Shown: in pieces, positions 1-7,511 of the stretch | Numbering within the stretch: position 1 is the first letter of the stretch | Layout: each line of letters begins with the position of its first letter | Assembly (NCBI GenBank): GCA_019240175.1 | Contig: JAFAYS010000672.1 | Location: forward strand, 1-8,634 | DNA: 8,634 nt | Direction of reading: 5' to 3' | Origin: Chloroflexota bacterium | Lineage (GTDB): Bacteria > Chloroflexota > Chloroflexia > Chloroflexales > Kallotenuaceae | Program-made: the position numbers and the translations under genes | The notes under the pieces: model-generated | Seen by the model: only the letters and a program-made list of their open reading frames with translations | Databases searched by the model: none | What the model was told of the DNA's origin: nothing

Positions 1-1134
1 GACAGCGAGCCCGACACGCTCGACGACACCGCGCGGGCCTGGTCGCTCAAGCTGGAGCAAAACGATCCGACGGCGCGCGAGCTGTGGCAATGGTCCGTCG
101 ATATGACCAAGGCGGCCAATCAGGTCAACTACGACCGGCTGGGCGTCTCGTTCGACCTTCAGCACGGCGAAAGCTTTTACGCCGATATGCTGCCGTCGGT
201 GATCGGCAAAGTCGAGGAGTCGGGCCTGGGCGAGCGTGAAGAAGGCAGCGCGCTAGTTGTCAAAGAGCTGCCCGACAAGAACGGCAAAGCGCTGCCGACG
301 TTCCTGGTCCAGCGCTCGGATGGTGCCACGCTGTACCTGACGCGTGACATCGCCACGGTCATTTACCGCGAGCAAGAATATCACCCGAAGAAGCTGATCT
401 ACGTGGTCGGCCAGCCGCAGGAGCTGCACTTCCGCCAGGTCTTCGCGCTGACGCGTGCGCTCGGCTATGCCCAGGATATCGAGCTGGTACATATCTCGTT
501 CGGCACGATCTTCAGCGCCGACGGCAACGCGCTGTCCACGAAACGCGGCAATATGATCTACTTACAAGTGCTACTCGACGATGCGCAGAGCCGCGTCAAA
601 GCGCTGATCGAGGAGAAGATCGCCGAGGGCAAGACCGATCTCACGCCTGAGCAAGTCGACGAGGTTGCGGAGCAGGTGGGCGTGGGCGCGGTGATCTACA
701 ACGACCTGTACCAGGACTCCAAGCGCAACATCACGATCGACTGGGAGCGTATGCTCGCGTTCGAGGGCAACAGCGCGCCGTACCTGCAATACACGCACGC
801 ACGCTGCTGCTCGATCCTGCGCGAGGCCGGCGCGCTTCCCGCCGAGTTTGACGCCACTCAGCTACAGAATGAGCAAGAGCTGGCGGTGATTAAACAGATC
901 GCGCGTTTCCCGGCAGTGGTCCGCCGCGCCGGCGAGTCGTACACACCCTACGTGATCGCTGAGTGGCTCTACGCCACGGCCCGCGAGTTCGCCCGCTTCT
1001 ACCGCGATCACAGCGTGCTCAAAGCAGAAACGCCAGCGTTGCGGGCGGCGCGACTACAACTCGTCGCCGCGACCGCGCAGTCATTGCGCAACGGCCTGGC
1101 GCTGCTGGCGATCAAAGCGCCGGAGCGAATGTAA
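1..1134 (+). CDS. argS: Arginyl-tRNA synthetase, C-terminal part (5' end outside window)
   Basis: Class I aminoacyl-tRNA synthetase that charges tRNA-Arg with arginine in the cytoplasm. The reading frame is open from base 1, so the Met at 103 is internal; 377 residues are visible against a usual length of about 550-600, so the N-terminal domain and the HIGH motif lie upstream of the window. Visible landmarks are the end of the catalytic core, the KMSKS-equivalent loop LSTKRGN encoded at 532-552, and the all-helical anticodon-binding (DALR) domain, which includes the typical YLQYTHAR stretch at about 781-804 and ends with the family-typical KAPERM just before the TAA stop. No frameshift or missing motif is visible in this part. 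The gene is followed by a repeat-rich spacer rather than a closely packed partner, so it is probably transcribed apart from the phosphatase gene downstream. Confidence 0.96.
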   Translation, partial: DSEPDTLDDTARAWSLKLEQNDPTARELWQWSVDMTKAANQVNYDRLGVSFDLQHGESFYADMLPSVIGKVEESGLGEREEGSALVVKELPDKNGKALPTFLVQRSDGATLYLTRDIATVIYREQEYHPKKLIYVVGQPQELHFRQVFALTRALGYAQDIELVHISFGTIFSADGNALSTKRGNMIYLQVLLDDAQSRVKALIEEKIAEGKTDLTPEQVDEVAEQVGVGAVIYNDLYQDSKRNITIDWERMLAFEGNSAPYLQYTHARCCSILREAGALPAEFDATQLQNEQELAVIKQIARFPAVVRRAGESYTPYVIAEWLYATAREFARFYRDHSVLKAETPALRAARLQLVAATAQSLRNGLALLAIKAPERM

Positions 1135-1138
1135 CGGA

Positions 1139-1292
1139 GAACCTAGAACTAAGAACCTAGAACCTAGGGGAAGAACAAACGAACAAGGGAACAAATGAAC
1201 AAAGTAGGTATTTCCGTTCCCCTTGTTCCCTTGTTCCTTAGTTCCTTTGTTTCCCTTTAGGGCCATTGGCGAGGGCCTTGTTCAAGAACCTA
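1139..1292. repeat. GAAC-type tandem heptamers and octamers with inverted counterpart
   Basis: Four contiguous 7-base units of the form GAACYWA lie at 1139-1166 (GAACCTA, GAACTAA, GAACCTA, GAACCTA), and a fifth GAACCTA lies at 1286-1292. Four contiguous 8-base units beginning GAACAA follow at 1173-1204. The reverse-complement set, units beginning GTTC, follows at 1216-1248. A perfect 14-base inverted repeat (1181-1194 with 1223-1236) sits inside a longer imperfect stem with a loop of 28 bases. The array fills most of the gap between argS and the phosphatase gene. The long stem could weakly terminate argS transcripts, but it is A/T-rich in its paired bases and has no clean U-tract. Tandem units this short are prone to copy-number change by replication slippage. 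Confidence 0.85.
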
Positions 1293-1306
1293 AGCGTGGA
1301 GTCGTC

Positions 1307-2107
1307 ATGCCACTTGATCTAGGATCGATTCGCACGGTGCTGTTCGATATGGACGGCGTGCTTTACCGCGGCGCGCAGCCGCTGCCGGGCGTGAATGAGA
1401 TGCTGGCCTTTTTAGAAGCGCACGGCATCGCCTACGCCAGCATCACGAATAACGCCAGCCTGACGCAGCAGCAGTTCGCCGCGAAAGTCCAGAAGATGGG
1501 CCTCAAGCTCGCGGCGGAGCGGATTATGACCTCGTCGATCGCGACCAACGTGTATCTACGCTCGGTCGCGCCGCGCGGCACCACCGTCTACGCGATCGGC
1601 ATGGACGGTCTGAGCGAGCCGCTCTTTGGCGACGGCTACTTCGTGCTGGACGAGAAAAATCCCGCGTATGTCGTGGTCGGCGTGGACTTCGAGGTCACCT
1701 ACGCCAAGCTGCGCGCGGCATGTCTGGCGATTCGCGCCGGAGCCAACTTTATCGGCACGAATCCTGACAAGACGTTTCCCGCCGAAGATGGGATTGTGCC
1801 CGGCTGTGGCGCGCTGCTGGCCGCGCTGGAAGCGGCTACGAGTCAAAAGCCGATGATTATCGGAAAGCCGGAGCCCGGCATGTTTATCGCCGCGATGGCA
1901 CTGCTGGAAGCGCAGGCACCGACGACGCTGATCATCGGCGATCGCTACGACACCGACATTCTCGGCGGTGCCAAAGCCGGGCTGCGTACCGCGATGGTGC
2001 TGACCGGCGTTTCAACGGCGGCGGAAGTCGAGCACGAGGAGGTCAAGCCGGATGCGATCTTTGCGGATCTGCCCGATCTCCAGCGCGCCTGGCAAGCCGC
2101 GCTCTAA
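1307..2107 (+). CDS. HAD-superfamily IIA (NagD-like) phosphatase
   Basis: A 266-residue cytoplasmic phosphohydrolase of the HAD superfamily with a C2-type (NagD) cap. All four HAD motifs are present: motif I DMDGVLYRG with nucleophile Asp14 and general acid Asp16; motif II Thr47-Asn48 in SITNN; motif III Lys187 in IGKPEPGMF; motif IV Asp212 and Asp217 in GDRYDTDILGG. The cap has the family-typical TNPD and GCGALLAALE stretches. Related enzymes hydrolyse phosphoglycolate, p-nitrophenyl phosphate or nucleotide and sugar phosphates, and the substrate cannot be told from sequence. The ATG at 1307 is chosen because GGAG sits at 1298-1301, five bases upstream, and because homologues start just before motif I. 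The frame is open further upstream to a TTG at 1223, but that would translate the repeat array. A deacetylase gene follows after 40 bases on the same strand. Confidence 0.9.
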   Translation: MPLDLGSIRTVLFDMDGVLYRGAQPLPGVNEMLAFLEAHGIAYASITNNASLTQQQFAAKVQKMGLKLAAERIMTSSIATNVYLRSVAPRGTTVYAIGMDGLSEPLFGDGYFVLDEKNPAYVVVGVDFEVTYAKLRAACLAIRAGANFIGTNPDKTFPAEDGIVPGCGALLAALEAATSQKPMIIGKPEPGMFIAAMALLEAQAPTTLIIGDRYDTDILGGAKAGLRTAMVLTGVSTAAEVEHEEVKPDAIFADLPDLQRAWQAAL

Positions 2108-2147
2108 CCTGATGTTGATAAGGCATACAAACGAATAAGGAGCAATT

Positions 2148-2918
2148 ATGCCTGACATTTCCCCCAATCCACAGCCGAAGCGCGTGCTGGTCGTCGCGCC
2201 GCACCCGGACGACGGCGAGTTCATGGCCGGCGGCACAATCGCCCACTGGCAGGCCGGCGGCGCGAGCATTCACTATCTGCTGGTGACCGACGGCATCGGC
2301 GGTAGCCGCGATCCCAACCAGACCCAGGAGCAGCTGGCGAACGTTCGCCGCGAAGAGCAGCGCAACGCCGCCCGTGTGCTGGGCTCCAACGATGTGACAT
2401 TCCTGGGCTATCACGATGGTCGTGTCGAGCCGACATTTGAGCTGCGCCTGGCGATCGCGCGGGTGATTCGTCGCGTGCGGCCAGACGTGGTGATCACCCA
2501 AGATCCGTACTTCCGCTACGGCCCGACCTACATCAACCACCCGGACCATCGCGCCGTCGCGGATGCTACGCTGGCGGCGATCATGCCGACTGCCAACACG
2601 CTGCTCTCGGCACCTGAGCTGAACGCGGAAGGCCTGGCACCGCACGATGTCACCGAGGTCTATTTGTCGGCTGCGGTCACACCGACGGTCTGGGTGCCGC
2701 TGACTCAGCAAGACGTCGATCGCAAGATCGAGTCGCTGCGCGCGCACGCCAGCCAGATGGGCGGCTGGGACCCTGAGCCGATGGTGCGCGAGTGGATGGC
2801 CCGCGCGGCGGAGCAGGCCCGCGAGCACGGCATCGAGTGCGAGTTCGCCGAGGCCTTCGCCTATGTGCGGCTGAACGCGCCCGAGGAGGAGCAGCCCGCC
2901 AACGCCGAGCCGACCTAG
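2148..2918 (+). CDS. LmbE/PIG-L family zinc-dependent deacetylase
   Basis: A 256-residue protein of the LmbE-like (PIG-L, MshB, BshB) fold, whose members remove N-acetyl groups from GlcNAc-containing small molecules or lipids. The N-terminal APHPDD motif supplies the zinc ligands His19 and Asp22 and the likely catalytic base Asp21. NHPDH at residues 130-134 supplies His131 (catalytic His equivalent) and His134 (third zinc ligand). Other family-typical stretches are GIGGSRD and RREEQRNAARVLG. No signal peptide or membrane segment is visible, so it is likely cytoplasmic. The ATG is preceded by AAGGAG at 2137-2142 with five bases of spacing. The C-terminus is rich in Glu and Pro and looks disordered. 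MshB (mycothiol), BshB (bacillithiol) or a sugar or antibiotic intermediate deacetylase are all possible; no thiol-pathway partner gene is in the window, so no symbol is given. Confidence 0.9.
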   Translation: MPDISPNPQPKRVLVVAPHPDDGEFMAGGTIAHWQAGGASIHYLLVTDGIGGSRDPNQTQEQLANVRREEQRNAARVLGSNDVTFLGYHDGRVEPTFELRLAIARVIRRVRPDVVITQDPYFRYGPTYINHPDHRAVADATLAAIMPTANTLLSAPELNAEGLAPHDVTEVYLSAAVTPTVWVPLTQQDVDRKIESLRAHASQMGGWDPEPMVREWMARAAEQAREHGIECEFAEAFAYVRLNAPEEEQPANAEPT

Positions 2919-2960
2919 GATTGAGCACAATTGGAACACTGCATTTGATGCCGGAAATAA

Positions 2961-2990
2961 CGAAGCCGTCGGTGTATGCCGACGGCTTTG
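2961..2990. terminator. Hairpin between convergent genes, probable bidirectional terminator
   Basis: A perfect 10-base GC-rich stem (2963-2972 with 2979-2988) encloses a 6-base loop TGTATG. A G-U pair and a C-G pair can extend the stem to 12. It lies 42 bases after the deacetylase stop and 24 bases after the transporter stop read from the other strand. The T-runs are short on both sides (TTTG on +, TTCGTTATTT on -), so termination may be partial or protein-assisted. Confidence 0.72.
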
Positions 2991-3014
2991 ATCATAAACT
3001 TTGGCTAGACGCTC

Positions 3015-4412
3015 CTAAATCGAGCGTCGCCACCAGCGCCAGGCCAGCGCAAACGCAGCCGTCTCGAACGGCCCGACGATCAAAAACGCGGTCCAGATCG
3101 CGACCAGATTTTGCTGCACGAGCGTCACCGCCAGAAAGCCCAGCCCAACCACGGCCCACATCGCGACGCCGGTGATCACCAGCGGCAACCGCGTATTACC
3201 GGTGCCACGCAGCGCGCCTGCAAAGACAAAGCTTCCGGCCCACAGCGGCTGAGTCAGTGCCACGACGCGAATAGCGGCGGCACCCTGCGCGATCATTTGT
3301 GGATCGTCGCTGTACAGGCTCATGATCTGCGGCGCGAAGAAGAGAAAGATCGCACCCAGCGCACCCATCCAGATCACCGCCCAGCGCAGCGCGATCGAGG
3401 TGATAGCCCGCGCCTCCTGCGGCTTCCGCGCGCCGATGCTCTGGCCGACCAGCGCGGTCGCCGCCAGGCCAAAGCCGATGCCCGGCAAGAACGAGAGCGA
3501 CAGCACGTTGATCACCACGCGATGCGCCGCCAGCGCCACGGTGCCCAGCCCGGCCACGACCGGCGTGAGCGTGGCAAAAGCCATGATCACCAGCAGCTCT
3601 TCCAGCGCGGCGGGCAGCCCGATGCGCAGCACCTCGCGCGCCACATGCAACTGCGGACGCCAGGAGAAGCCCAGACCAATGCGCACGCCGTTGCGACCCT
3701 TGAGCAGCACCCAGATCAAGATCAGCGCGCCGATCAGCCGCGACAGAAACGTTCCCCAGGCACTACCGACCGCACCCAGCGCCGGCAGACCAAAATGCCC
3801 ATAGATCAGCGTGTAGGTGAGCGACACATTGAGAACGTTGGCCAGCGCCGTGATCAGCATCGGCGTGCGACTATCGCCCGCGCCGCGCAGCACGCCACCA
3901 CCGATCAGCAGCACCATGATCGCCGTGACCGTGCCGAGCGTGACGTGCAGATACTGCGCGGCAACCTGCGTTACGTCGGCCTCAAGACCGAACAGGCCAA
4001 GGATCGGAACACTGAAAAGCAGGCCGAGTATCGCCAGCGGAATCGAGAAGATCACACTCCACAAGAGCGATTGCTGCGCATAGCGGCTAGCCGCCGTGAG
4101 ATCGCCGGCACCGTAGGCCTGCGCCACCAGCACCGACGCGCCGACGGAAAGCGCGGTCAGCGCCGCGATCAGCACTAAGATCACCTGGAGCGCCGAGCCG
4201 ACACCAGCCAGCGCGACGGCTCCCAGCCCGGCGACAAGAATCGTATCGACCACGCCGAGCAGAGTTTGGAGCAGATTCTCGCCGATCACGGGTGCGGCCA
4301 GACCAAGCACCCGCCGCTGAAGGCTTTGCTGCGGCTTGCTCGGCGGCATCGTCTCGATGCGCTCGGCGGCGGGCAGCTCATTGAGTTGCATTACTGTTTC
4401 TTGCGGTACCAC
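3015..4412 (-). CDS. MATE family multidrug/toxin efflux transporter
   Basis: A 465-residue inner-membrane antiporter of the MATE (NorM/DinF) family, which exports cationic drugs or metabolites using Na+ or H+ gradients. After a roughly 30-residue hydrophilic N-terminus the protein shows about 12 hydrophobic helices in two homologous halves. Family-typical stretches include the helix-1 AAPVIGENLLQTLLGVVDTI, the GAGDSRTPM loop in the first half and the equivalent GTGNTRLPL loop in the second, with a basic C-terminus WRWWRRSI. The GTG at 4412 is preferred because GGAG lies seven bases upstream (4420-4423); an ATG seven codons in, at 4391, lacks a clear ribosome binding site. The gene lies 90 bases downstream of the regulator gene on the same strand and has a good promoter of its own in the gap. 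Its substrate is unknown; control by the neighbouring regulator is inference. Confidence 0.94.
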   Translation of the reverse strand: MVPQETVMQLNELPAAERIETMPPSKPQQSLQRRVLGLAAPVIGENLLQTLLGVVDTILVAGLGAVALAGVGSALQVILVLIAALTALSVGASVLVAQAYGAGDLTAASRYAQQSLLWSVIFSIPLAILGLLFSVPILGLFGLEADVTQVAAQYLHVTLGTVTAIMVLLIGGGVLRGAGDSRTPMLITALANVLNVSLTYTLIYGHFGLPALGAVGSAWGTFLSRLIGALILIWVLLKGRNGVRIGLGFSWRPQLHVAREVLRIGLPAALEELLVIMAFATLTPVVAGLGTVALAAHRVVINVLSLSFLPGIGFGLAATALVGQSIGARKPQEARAITSIALRWAVIWMGALGAIFLFFAPQIMSLYSDDPQMIAQGAAAIRVVALTQPLWAGSFVFAGALRGTGNTRLPLVITGVAMWAVVGLGFLAVTLVQQNLVAIWTAFLIVGPFETAAFALAWRWWRRSI

Positions 4413-4445
4413 GAGATCGCTCCATGAGGTAGAAGGGTTGATCTC

Positions 4446-4474
4446 ATGCTACCGCAGCGCCCTGGCTTTGTCGA
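4446..4474 (-). promoter_or_regulatory. Candidate sigma-70-type promoter for the MATE gene
   Basis: On the - strand a -35 box TCGACA (4469-4474, five of six consensus bases) is separated by 17 bases from a -10 box TAGCAT (4446-4451, four of six). Transcription would start near 4439, leaving a leader of about 27 bases before the GTG at 4412. The leader carries an inverted repeat, GAGATC/GATCTC (4440-4445 and 4413-4418), with the ribosome binding site in its loop. This is a prediction from pattern match only. Confidence 0.45.
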
Positions 4475-4502
4475 TCGGACGAAAGCATAATGTCGGTACA
4501 GC

Positions 4503-7184
4503 TTAATCTAGGCCGCTTGGCTTATGGGGAATGTGCCGGGTAGGGCCGGTCCAGGGGTTAAAGGTCTCCAACACTTCGGTGATCACCTGATCCAACGGCG
4601 TGTGCTGGCCACGATTCCACGCACGCTGCCACAGTTCGGCGTCGAGCTGCACGCGGGGCTCGGCCAGCAAGGCCTCATACTCTTCACGATCCGGCAGAAA
4701 CAGCGACGTATGCGTGGCGCGCAGCAGCGCATCAAGCGCACTCAACAGCCAGACCTTGCGCTCGGCCTGCCCTGTGAGCTGAGCGATCCGCGCCAGATCC
4801 AGCAGACAGGACATATAGCCATACGTATTGTCGATCTGATGGTAACGCAACAGACTTTCGATACACAGTCGCTCAGCCTGCTGGACCGCTCCCTGCTGTA
4901 GCGCGACGCGACCCAGCAGGCGCAGTGCGACGGCGGTCTGGAGCCCCAGACCCACGCTCCGCGCCAGATCCAGGCTTTCCACAAGATAGGCTTCAGCGCG
5001 CTCAGGATCACGCTGCACCACCGCAACGCGGGCCAGCGTATTGAGCGTATTGGTGAGCCCGCGCTGGTTGCCCAGTGCTCGCGCCATGCCCAGCGCCTCC
5101 TCGGCCAGCGTATTCGCACGATCGTAATCGCCGCGCTCCCAGGCCATATTGCTGAGATGCGGCAAGATATTGCTGATGCACCAGCGATCATCCGCGATGC
5201 GTGCCTGCGCCAGGCTTTCCTCCAACAGGCCGGGTGCCTGATCCTGGTGACGGCCCGTGTAGTAGTAATGCACGCCCAGCCGCCAGGTCACGCGCGCGCG
5301 CAGCCAGGGATCGCGGGCGGCGCGGGCCAGCGCCAGGCTTTCGGGCAGCAGCGGCGCAAGCTCCGGCGCATCGGGATCTTCGCTTTCTTGCAGGGCCCAG
5401 CGATCGATTAGCGCATAGGCCAGCCCTTTGGTATCGCCGAGCGCGCGGCTGATCTGAATCGCCGCGTCGTGCCAGAGCAGCGCCTGCGGCGTATCGCCCT
5501 GCGCACCCGCCAGCACGCCGGCATAGCGCAGCGCTTTGGCATAGATCGGCGTGGGCTCGTACTGGCGCTGCTCAAGCAACGCTTGCAGCCAGCCGCGCCC
5601 AAGCAGCAGGTACGCGCGAATAAACCAGAACTCGCCGAGCGCGCCTGCCAGGCGCAGCCCGTCCAGCGTACGCTCCGGCAGCGAGCAGCAGTAGGCCAGC
5701 GCCGACTGTAGGTTGTCGTGCTCGTGCTCCAGCCGCGCGACCCAGTGATGTTGCCCGCCGCCACACAGATGCGGCTCTGCGGTTTCTGCCATAGCCAAAA
5801 AGTAGCGCAGATGCCGCGCCTGCAGATCGGCCAGATCGCCCGAGTCGACCAGCTTTTCATACGCGTACTCGCGGATCGTATGCAGCATAACGTAGCGCGC
5901 CTCGCCCTCCGGCGTGGTCTCCTGGCGCACCAGGCTTTGATCGACCAGCGTCAGCAGCCCGTCAAGGATCGACGAGCCCGCCGCGCCGCTCACATCCTCA
6001 CAGATCGTCAGCGCCGCCTGGAGTGTCCAGCCGCCGTTGAAGATGCCTAGCCGCGCAAATAGCCGCTGGCTGGCGGGATCGAGCAGCACGTAGCTCCAGT
6101 CGATCGTGCCGCGCAGCGTTTGCTGGCGCGACGGCAGATCCCGAAAGCCGCCCTTAAGCAGCGCCGACTGCGCGCTGATCTGCCGCAGCATGTCCTGCGG
6201 CGACAGTACACGGCTGCGCGACGCCGCCAGTTCGATCGCCAGTGGCAGGCCGTCCAGCACACGACAGATCGCCACGACCGCCGCCAAATTCTGCTCGCTC
6301 AGCGTCCAGCGCGGATACGCCTCCTGCGCCCGCGCGTTGAACAGCGCGATCGCGCCATACTTGACGGCGCTGTCCGGGGGCAGATGCTGCGCGGTGCCGG
6401 GCAGATCCAGCGATGGCACCAGGAATAAGCGCTCGCCGCGTACATGCAGGGCCGCCCGACTCGTCACCAGCATATACAGCCAGGGGCAGGCCGACAGCAG
6501 CTCGGTGACCAATGGCGCGGCGGACAGGATCTGCTCAAAATTATCGAGAATCAGGAGCAGATGTTTATCGCGCAGAAAATTCAGCACGCGGCTGCGCGAC
6601 GGCTCCTGGTCTACCTCAGCAATCCCCAGCGTCTGCTCGATCGCCGCCACCACGCGCTGGGGATTGAAGACGCTTTCGAGCGGCACCAAAAACACGCCGT
6701 CGCTAAAATTGTCGAGCAGCCCTGCCGCCACCTCGGTGGTCAGGCGCGTCTTGCCGATCCCGCCCGGACCGGTCACGGTGATCAGGCGGGTAGCGCCGAC
6801 GGTGACCAGCTGGCGCAGGGCCAGCACCTCCGCCGTCCGTCCGATCAGCGGTGTGAGCGGACGCTCCAGATTGGTAGGATGTTTTTGGAGTTGCCAGGCT
6901 TCGGGCTGACGAGGAGTTTTGGGAGCGGCATCCGCTGGGAGACGTAGGCTAGATCCGGTATCACCGCGCGCAAATTGCAGGAAGGCCGAGCGCTCATGTG
7001 GCAGGATCGCGAGATGATGCGCCAGCAGCTCTGCGATTTGCCGGGAAGGACGGCGCTCGTCGACTTCGATCTTGCGGATCGTCACTACTGAGCAGCCGAC
7101 CTGCCGTGCTAAATCGTCTTGGGTAAGATCAAGTGCTTTACGTCGTTGTTTAAGCCAGCGACCAAAAGACATATCGCTTTGCAT
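4503..7184 (-). CDS. XRE-HTH / NB-ARC ATPase / TPR transcriptional regulator (STAND family, AfsR-like domain order)
   Basis: A large signal-transducing regulator of 893 residues. Residues about 6-60 form an XRE-type helix-turn-helix (WLKQRRKALDLTQDDLA, then SVVTIRKIE). A linker leads to PLIGR at 112-116, the usual start of an NB-ARC module. Walker A GPGGIGKT is at 139-146, Walker B LLLILDNFE at 209-217, the VTSR sensor at 240-243 and the GLPLAIELAA motif at 312-321. The rest, from about 460 on, is helical with TPR-like repeats (for example ALGNQRGLTNTLNTLARVA) that probably sense a ligand or partner. Such proteins are thought to act as ATP-dependent switches. The start is placed at the ATG at 7184, four bases after AGGAGG (7189-7194); an ATG at 7217 and a TTG at 7232 in the same frame have weaker sites. 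The sensed signal is unknown. The MATE gene downstream is a possible target. Confidence 0.9.
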   Translation of the reverse strand: MQSDMSFGRWLKQRRKALDLTQDDLARQVGCSVVTIRKIEVDERRPSRQIAELLAHHLAILPHERSAFLQFARGDTGSSLRLPADAAPKTPRQPEAWQLQKHPTNLERPLTPLIGRTAEVLALRQLVTVGATRLITVTGPGGIGKTRLTTEVAAGLLDNFSDGVFLVPLESVFNPQRVVAAIEQTLGIAEVDQEPSRSRVLNFLRDKHLLLILDNFEQILSAAPLVTELLSACPWLYMLVTSRAALHVRGERLFLVPSLDLPGTAQHLPPDSAVKYGAIALFNARAQEAYPRWTLSEQNLAAVVAICRVLDGLPLAIELAASRSRVLSPQDMLRQISAQSALLKGGFRDLPSRQQTLRGTIDWSYVLLDPASQRLFARLGIFNGGWTLQAALTICEDVSGAAGSSILDGLLTLVDQSLVRQETTPEGEARYVMLHTIREYAYEKLVDSGDLADLQARHLRYFLAMAETAEPHLCGGGQHHWVARLEHEHDNLQSALAYCCSLPERTLDGLRLAGALGEFWFIRAYLLLGRGWLQALLEQRQYEPTPIYAKALRYAGVLAGAQGDTPQALLWHDAAIQISRALGDTKGLAYALIDRWALQESEDPDAPELAPLLPESLALARAARDPWLRARVTWRLGVHYYYTGRHQDQAPGLLEESLAQARIADDRWCISNILPHLSNMAWERGDYDRANTLAEEALGMARALGNQRGLTNTLNTLARVAVVQRDPERAEAYLVESLDLARSVGLGLQTAVALRLLGRVALQQGAVQQAERLCIESLLRYHQIDNTYGYMSCLLDLARIAQLTGQAERKVWLLSALDALLRATHTSLFLPDREEYEALLAEPRVQLDAELWQRAWNRGQHTPLDQVITEVLETFNPWTGPTRHIPHKPSGLD

Positions 7185-7188
7185 CTGG

Positions 7189-7194
7189 CCTCCT
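7189..7194 (-). promoter_or_regulatory. Ribosome binding site that sets the regulator start
   Basis: AGGAGG on the - strand, a near-perfect Shine-Dalgarno match, four bases before the ATG at 7182-7184. A second in-frame ATG four codons later (7170-7172) is 16 bases away and less likely. The upstream ATG at 7215-7217 has only GGGAG three bases before it. Confidence 0.6.
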
Positions 7195-7253
7195 TGAGGC
7201 TGCCCTGCCCGATCCATGAGCTCCCTTACCAAACATCTTCGCGCTAGCTTTAG

Positions 7254-7297
7254 TTGTACAGCTTTTGTATCACTTTTGTATCACTCGACTGTATAAC
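7254..7297 (+). promoter_or_regulatory. Three heptamer direct repeats with 11-base period next to a -10 box
   Basis: TTGTACA (7254-7260), TTGTATC (7265-7271) and TTGTATC (7276-7282) are each separated by four bases, giving an exact 11-base period, about one helical turn. The last two are part of a perfect tandem duplication of an 11-mer CTTTTGTATCA (7262-7283). A -10-like TATAAC follows at 7292-7297, nine bases after the last heptamer, and no good -35 box is present. Heptamers spaced by four bases just upstream of a -10 box are the known layout for AfsR/SARP activators in Streptomyces. The array lies 70 bases upstream of the regulator start and between it and the small-ORF region, so it could serve either direction, including autoregulation. 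Seen directly: the repeats. Inferred: the function. Confidence 0.5.
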
Positions 7298-7343
7298 TTA
7301 TGTCTTCTCATGCTATAGGAACTTTGCTTTAATAGCCCCAGCG

Positions 7344-7511
7344 ATGCTAACACCATTCAGCAGCCTTATCCGATCAGCATACCAGGCATTGGCGCGCGCA
7401 TCCACGCCGATGGAGCGGCCAGAGCATTTGCGCCGGATTGGCGCGGCTGTCCGGCCTGTAGATGGTGGGAAGAAGCCACAGCGATCCTTCAACACGGGGA
7501 GTGAGGAATGA
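7344..7511 (+). CDS. Possible small ORF, 55 aa, unrecognised
   Basis: The first ATG of useful length after the putative promoter at 7254-7297. It encodes a basic, Arg/Pro-rich peptide (MLTPFSSLIRS..., ending NTGSEE) with no family that I recognise. There is no Shine-Dalgarno sequence before the ATG, which argues against it. Its TGA overlaps the ATG of the next small ORF in an ATGA arrangement typical of translational coupling. A competing reading in frame +2 (7319-7504) gives a peptide with GCPACRWWEEA but has no standard start codon. Confidence 0.2.
   Translation: MLTPFSSLIRSAYQALARASTPMERPEHLRRIGAAVRPVDGGKKPQRSFNTGSEE

Noticed and set aside
103..105. ATG at 103 as the start of argS
   Set aside because: The frame is open and synthetase-like back to base 1, so the Met is internal.
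1139..1248. CRISPR array
   Set aside because: Units are 7 or 8 bases, directly adjacent, with no unique spacers.
1223..1306. N-terminal extension of the HAD phosphatase starting at TTG 1223
   Set aside because: It would translate the tandem repeat array, has no ribosome binding site, and adds 28 residues before the normal HAD start; the ATG at 1307 has GGAG at ideal spacing.
3111..4178. Long + strand frame antisense to the transporter gene
   Set aside because: It is rich in Arg, Gln, His and Asp with no hydrophobic pattern, the typical shadow of a membrane protein gene, and the - strand has clear MATE motifs.
6106..6909. 267-codon + strand frame antisense to the regulator
   Set aside because: Low-complexity Ser/Arg-rich shadow of the NB-ARC coding sequence; no ribosome binding site or known motif.
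7185..7232. Upstream starts of the regulator (ATG 7217, TTG 7232)
   Set aside because: The residues before 7184 are not part of the XRE domain, and the strongest ribosome binding site (AGGAGG) lies within this interval, directly before the ATG at 7184.
7502..7504. TGA recoded as selenocysteine
   Set aside because: No SECIS-like hairpin is apparent after it, the frame has no start codon, and a stop followed by a reinitiating ATG is a simpler reading.
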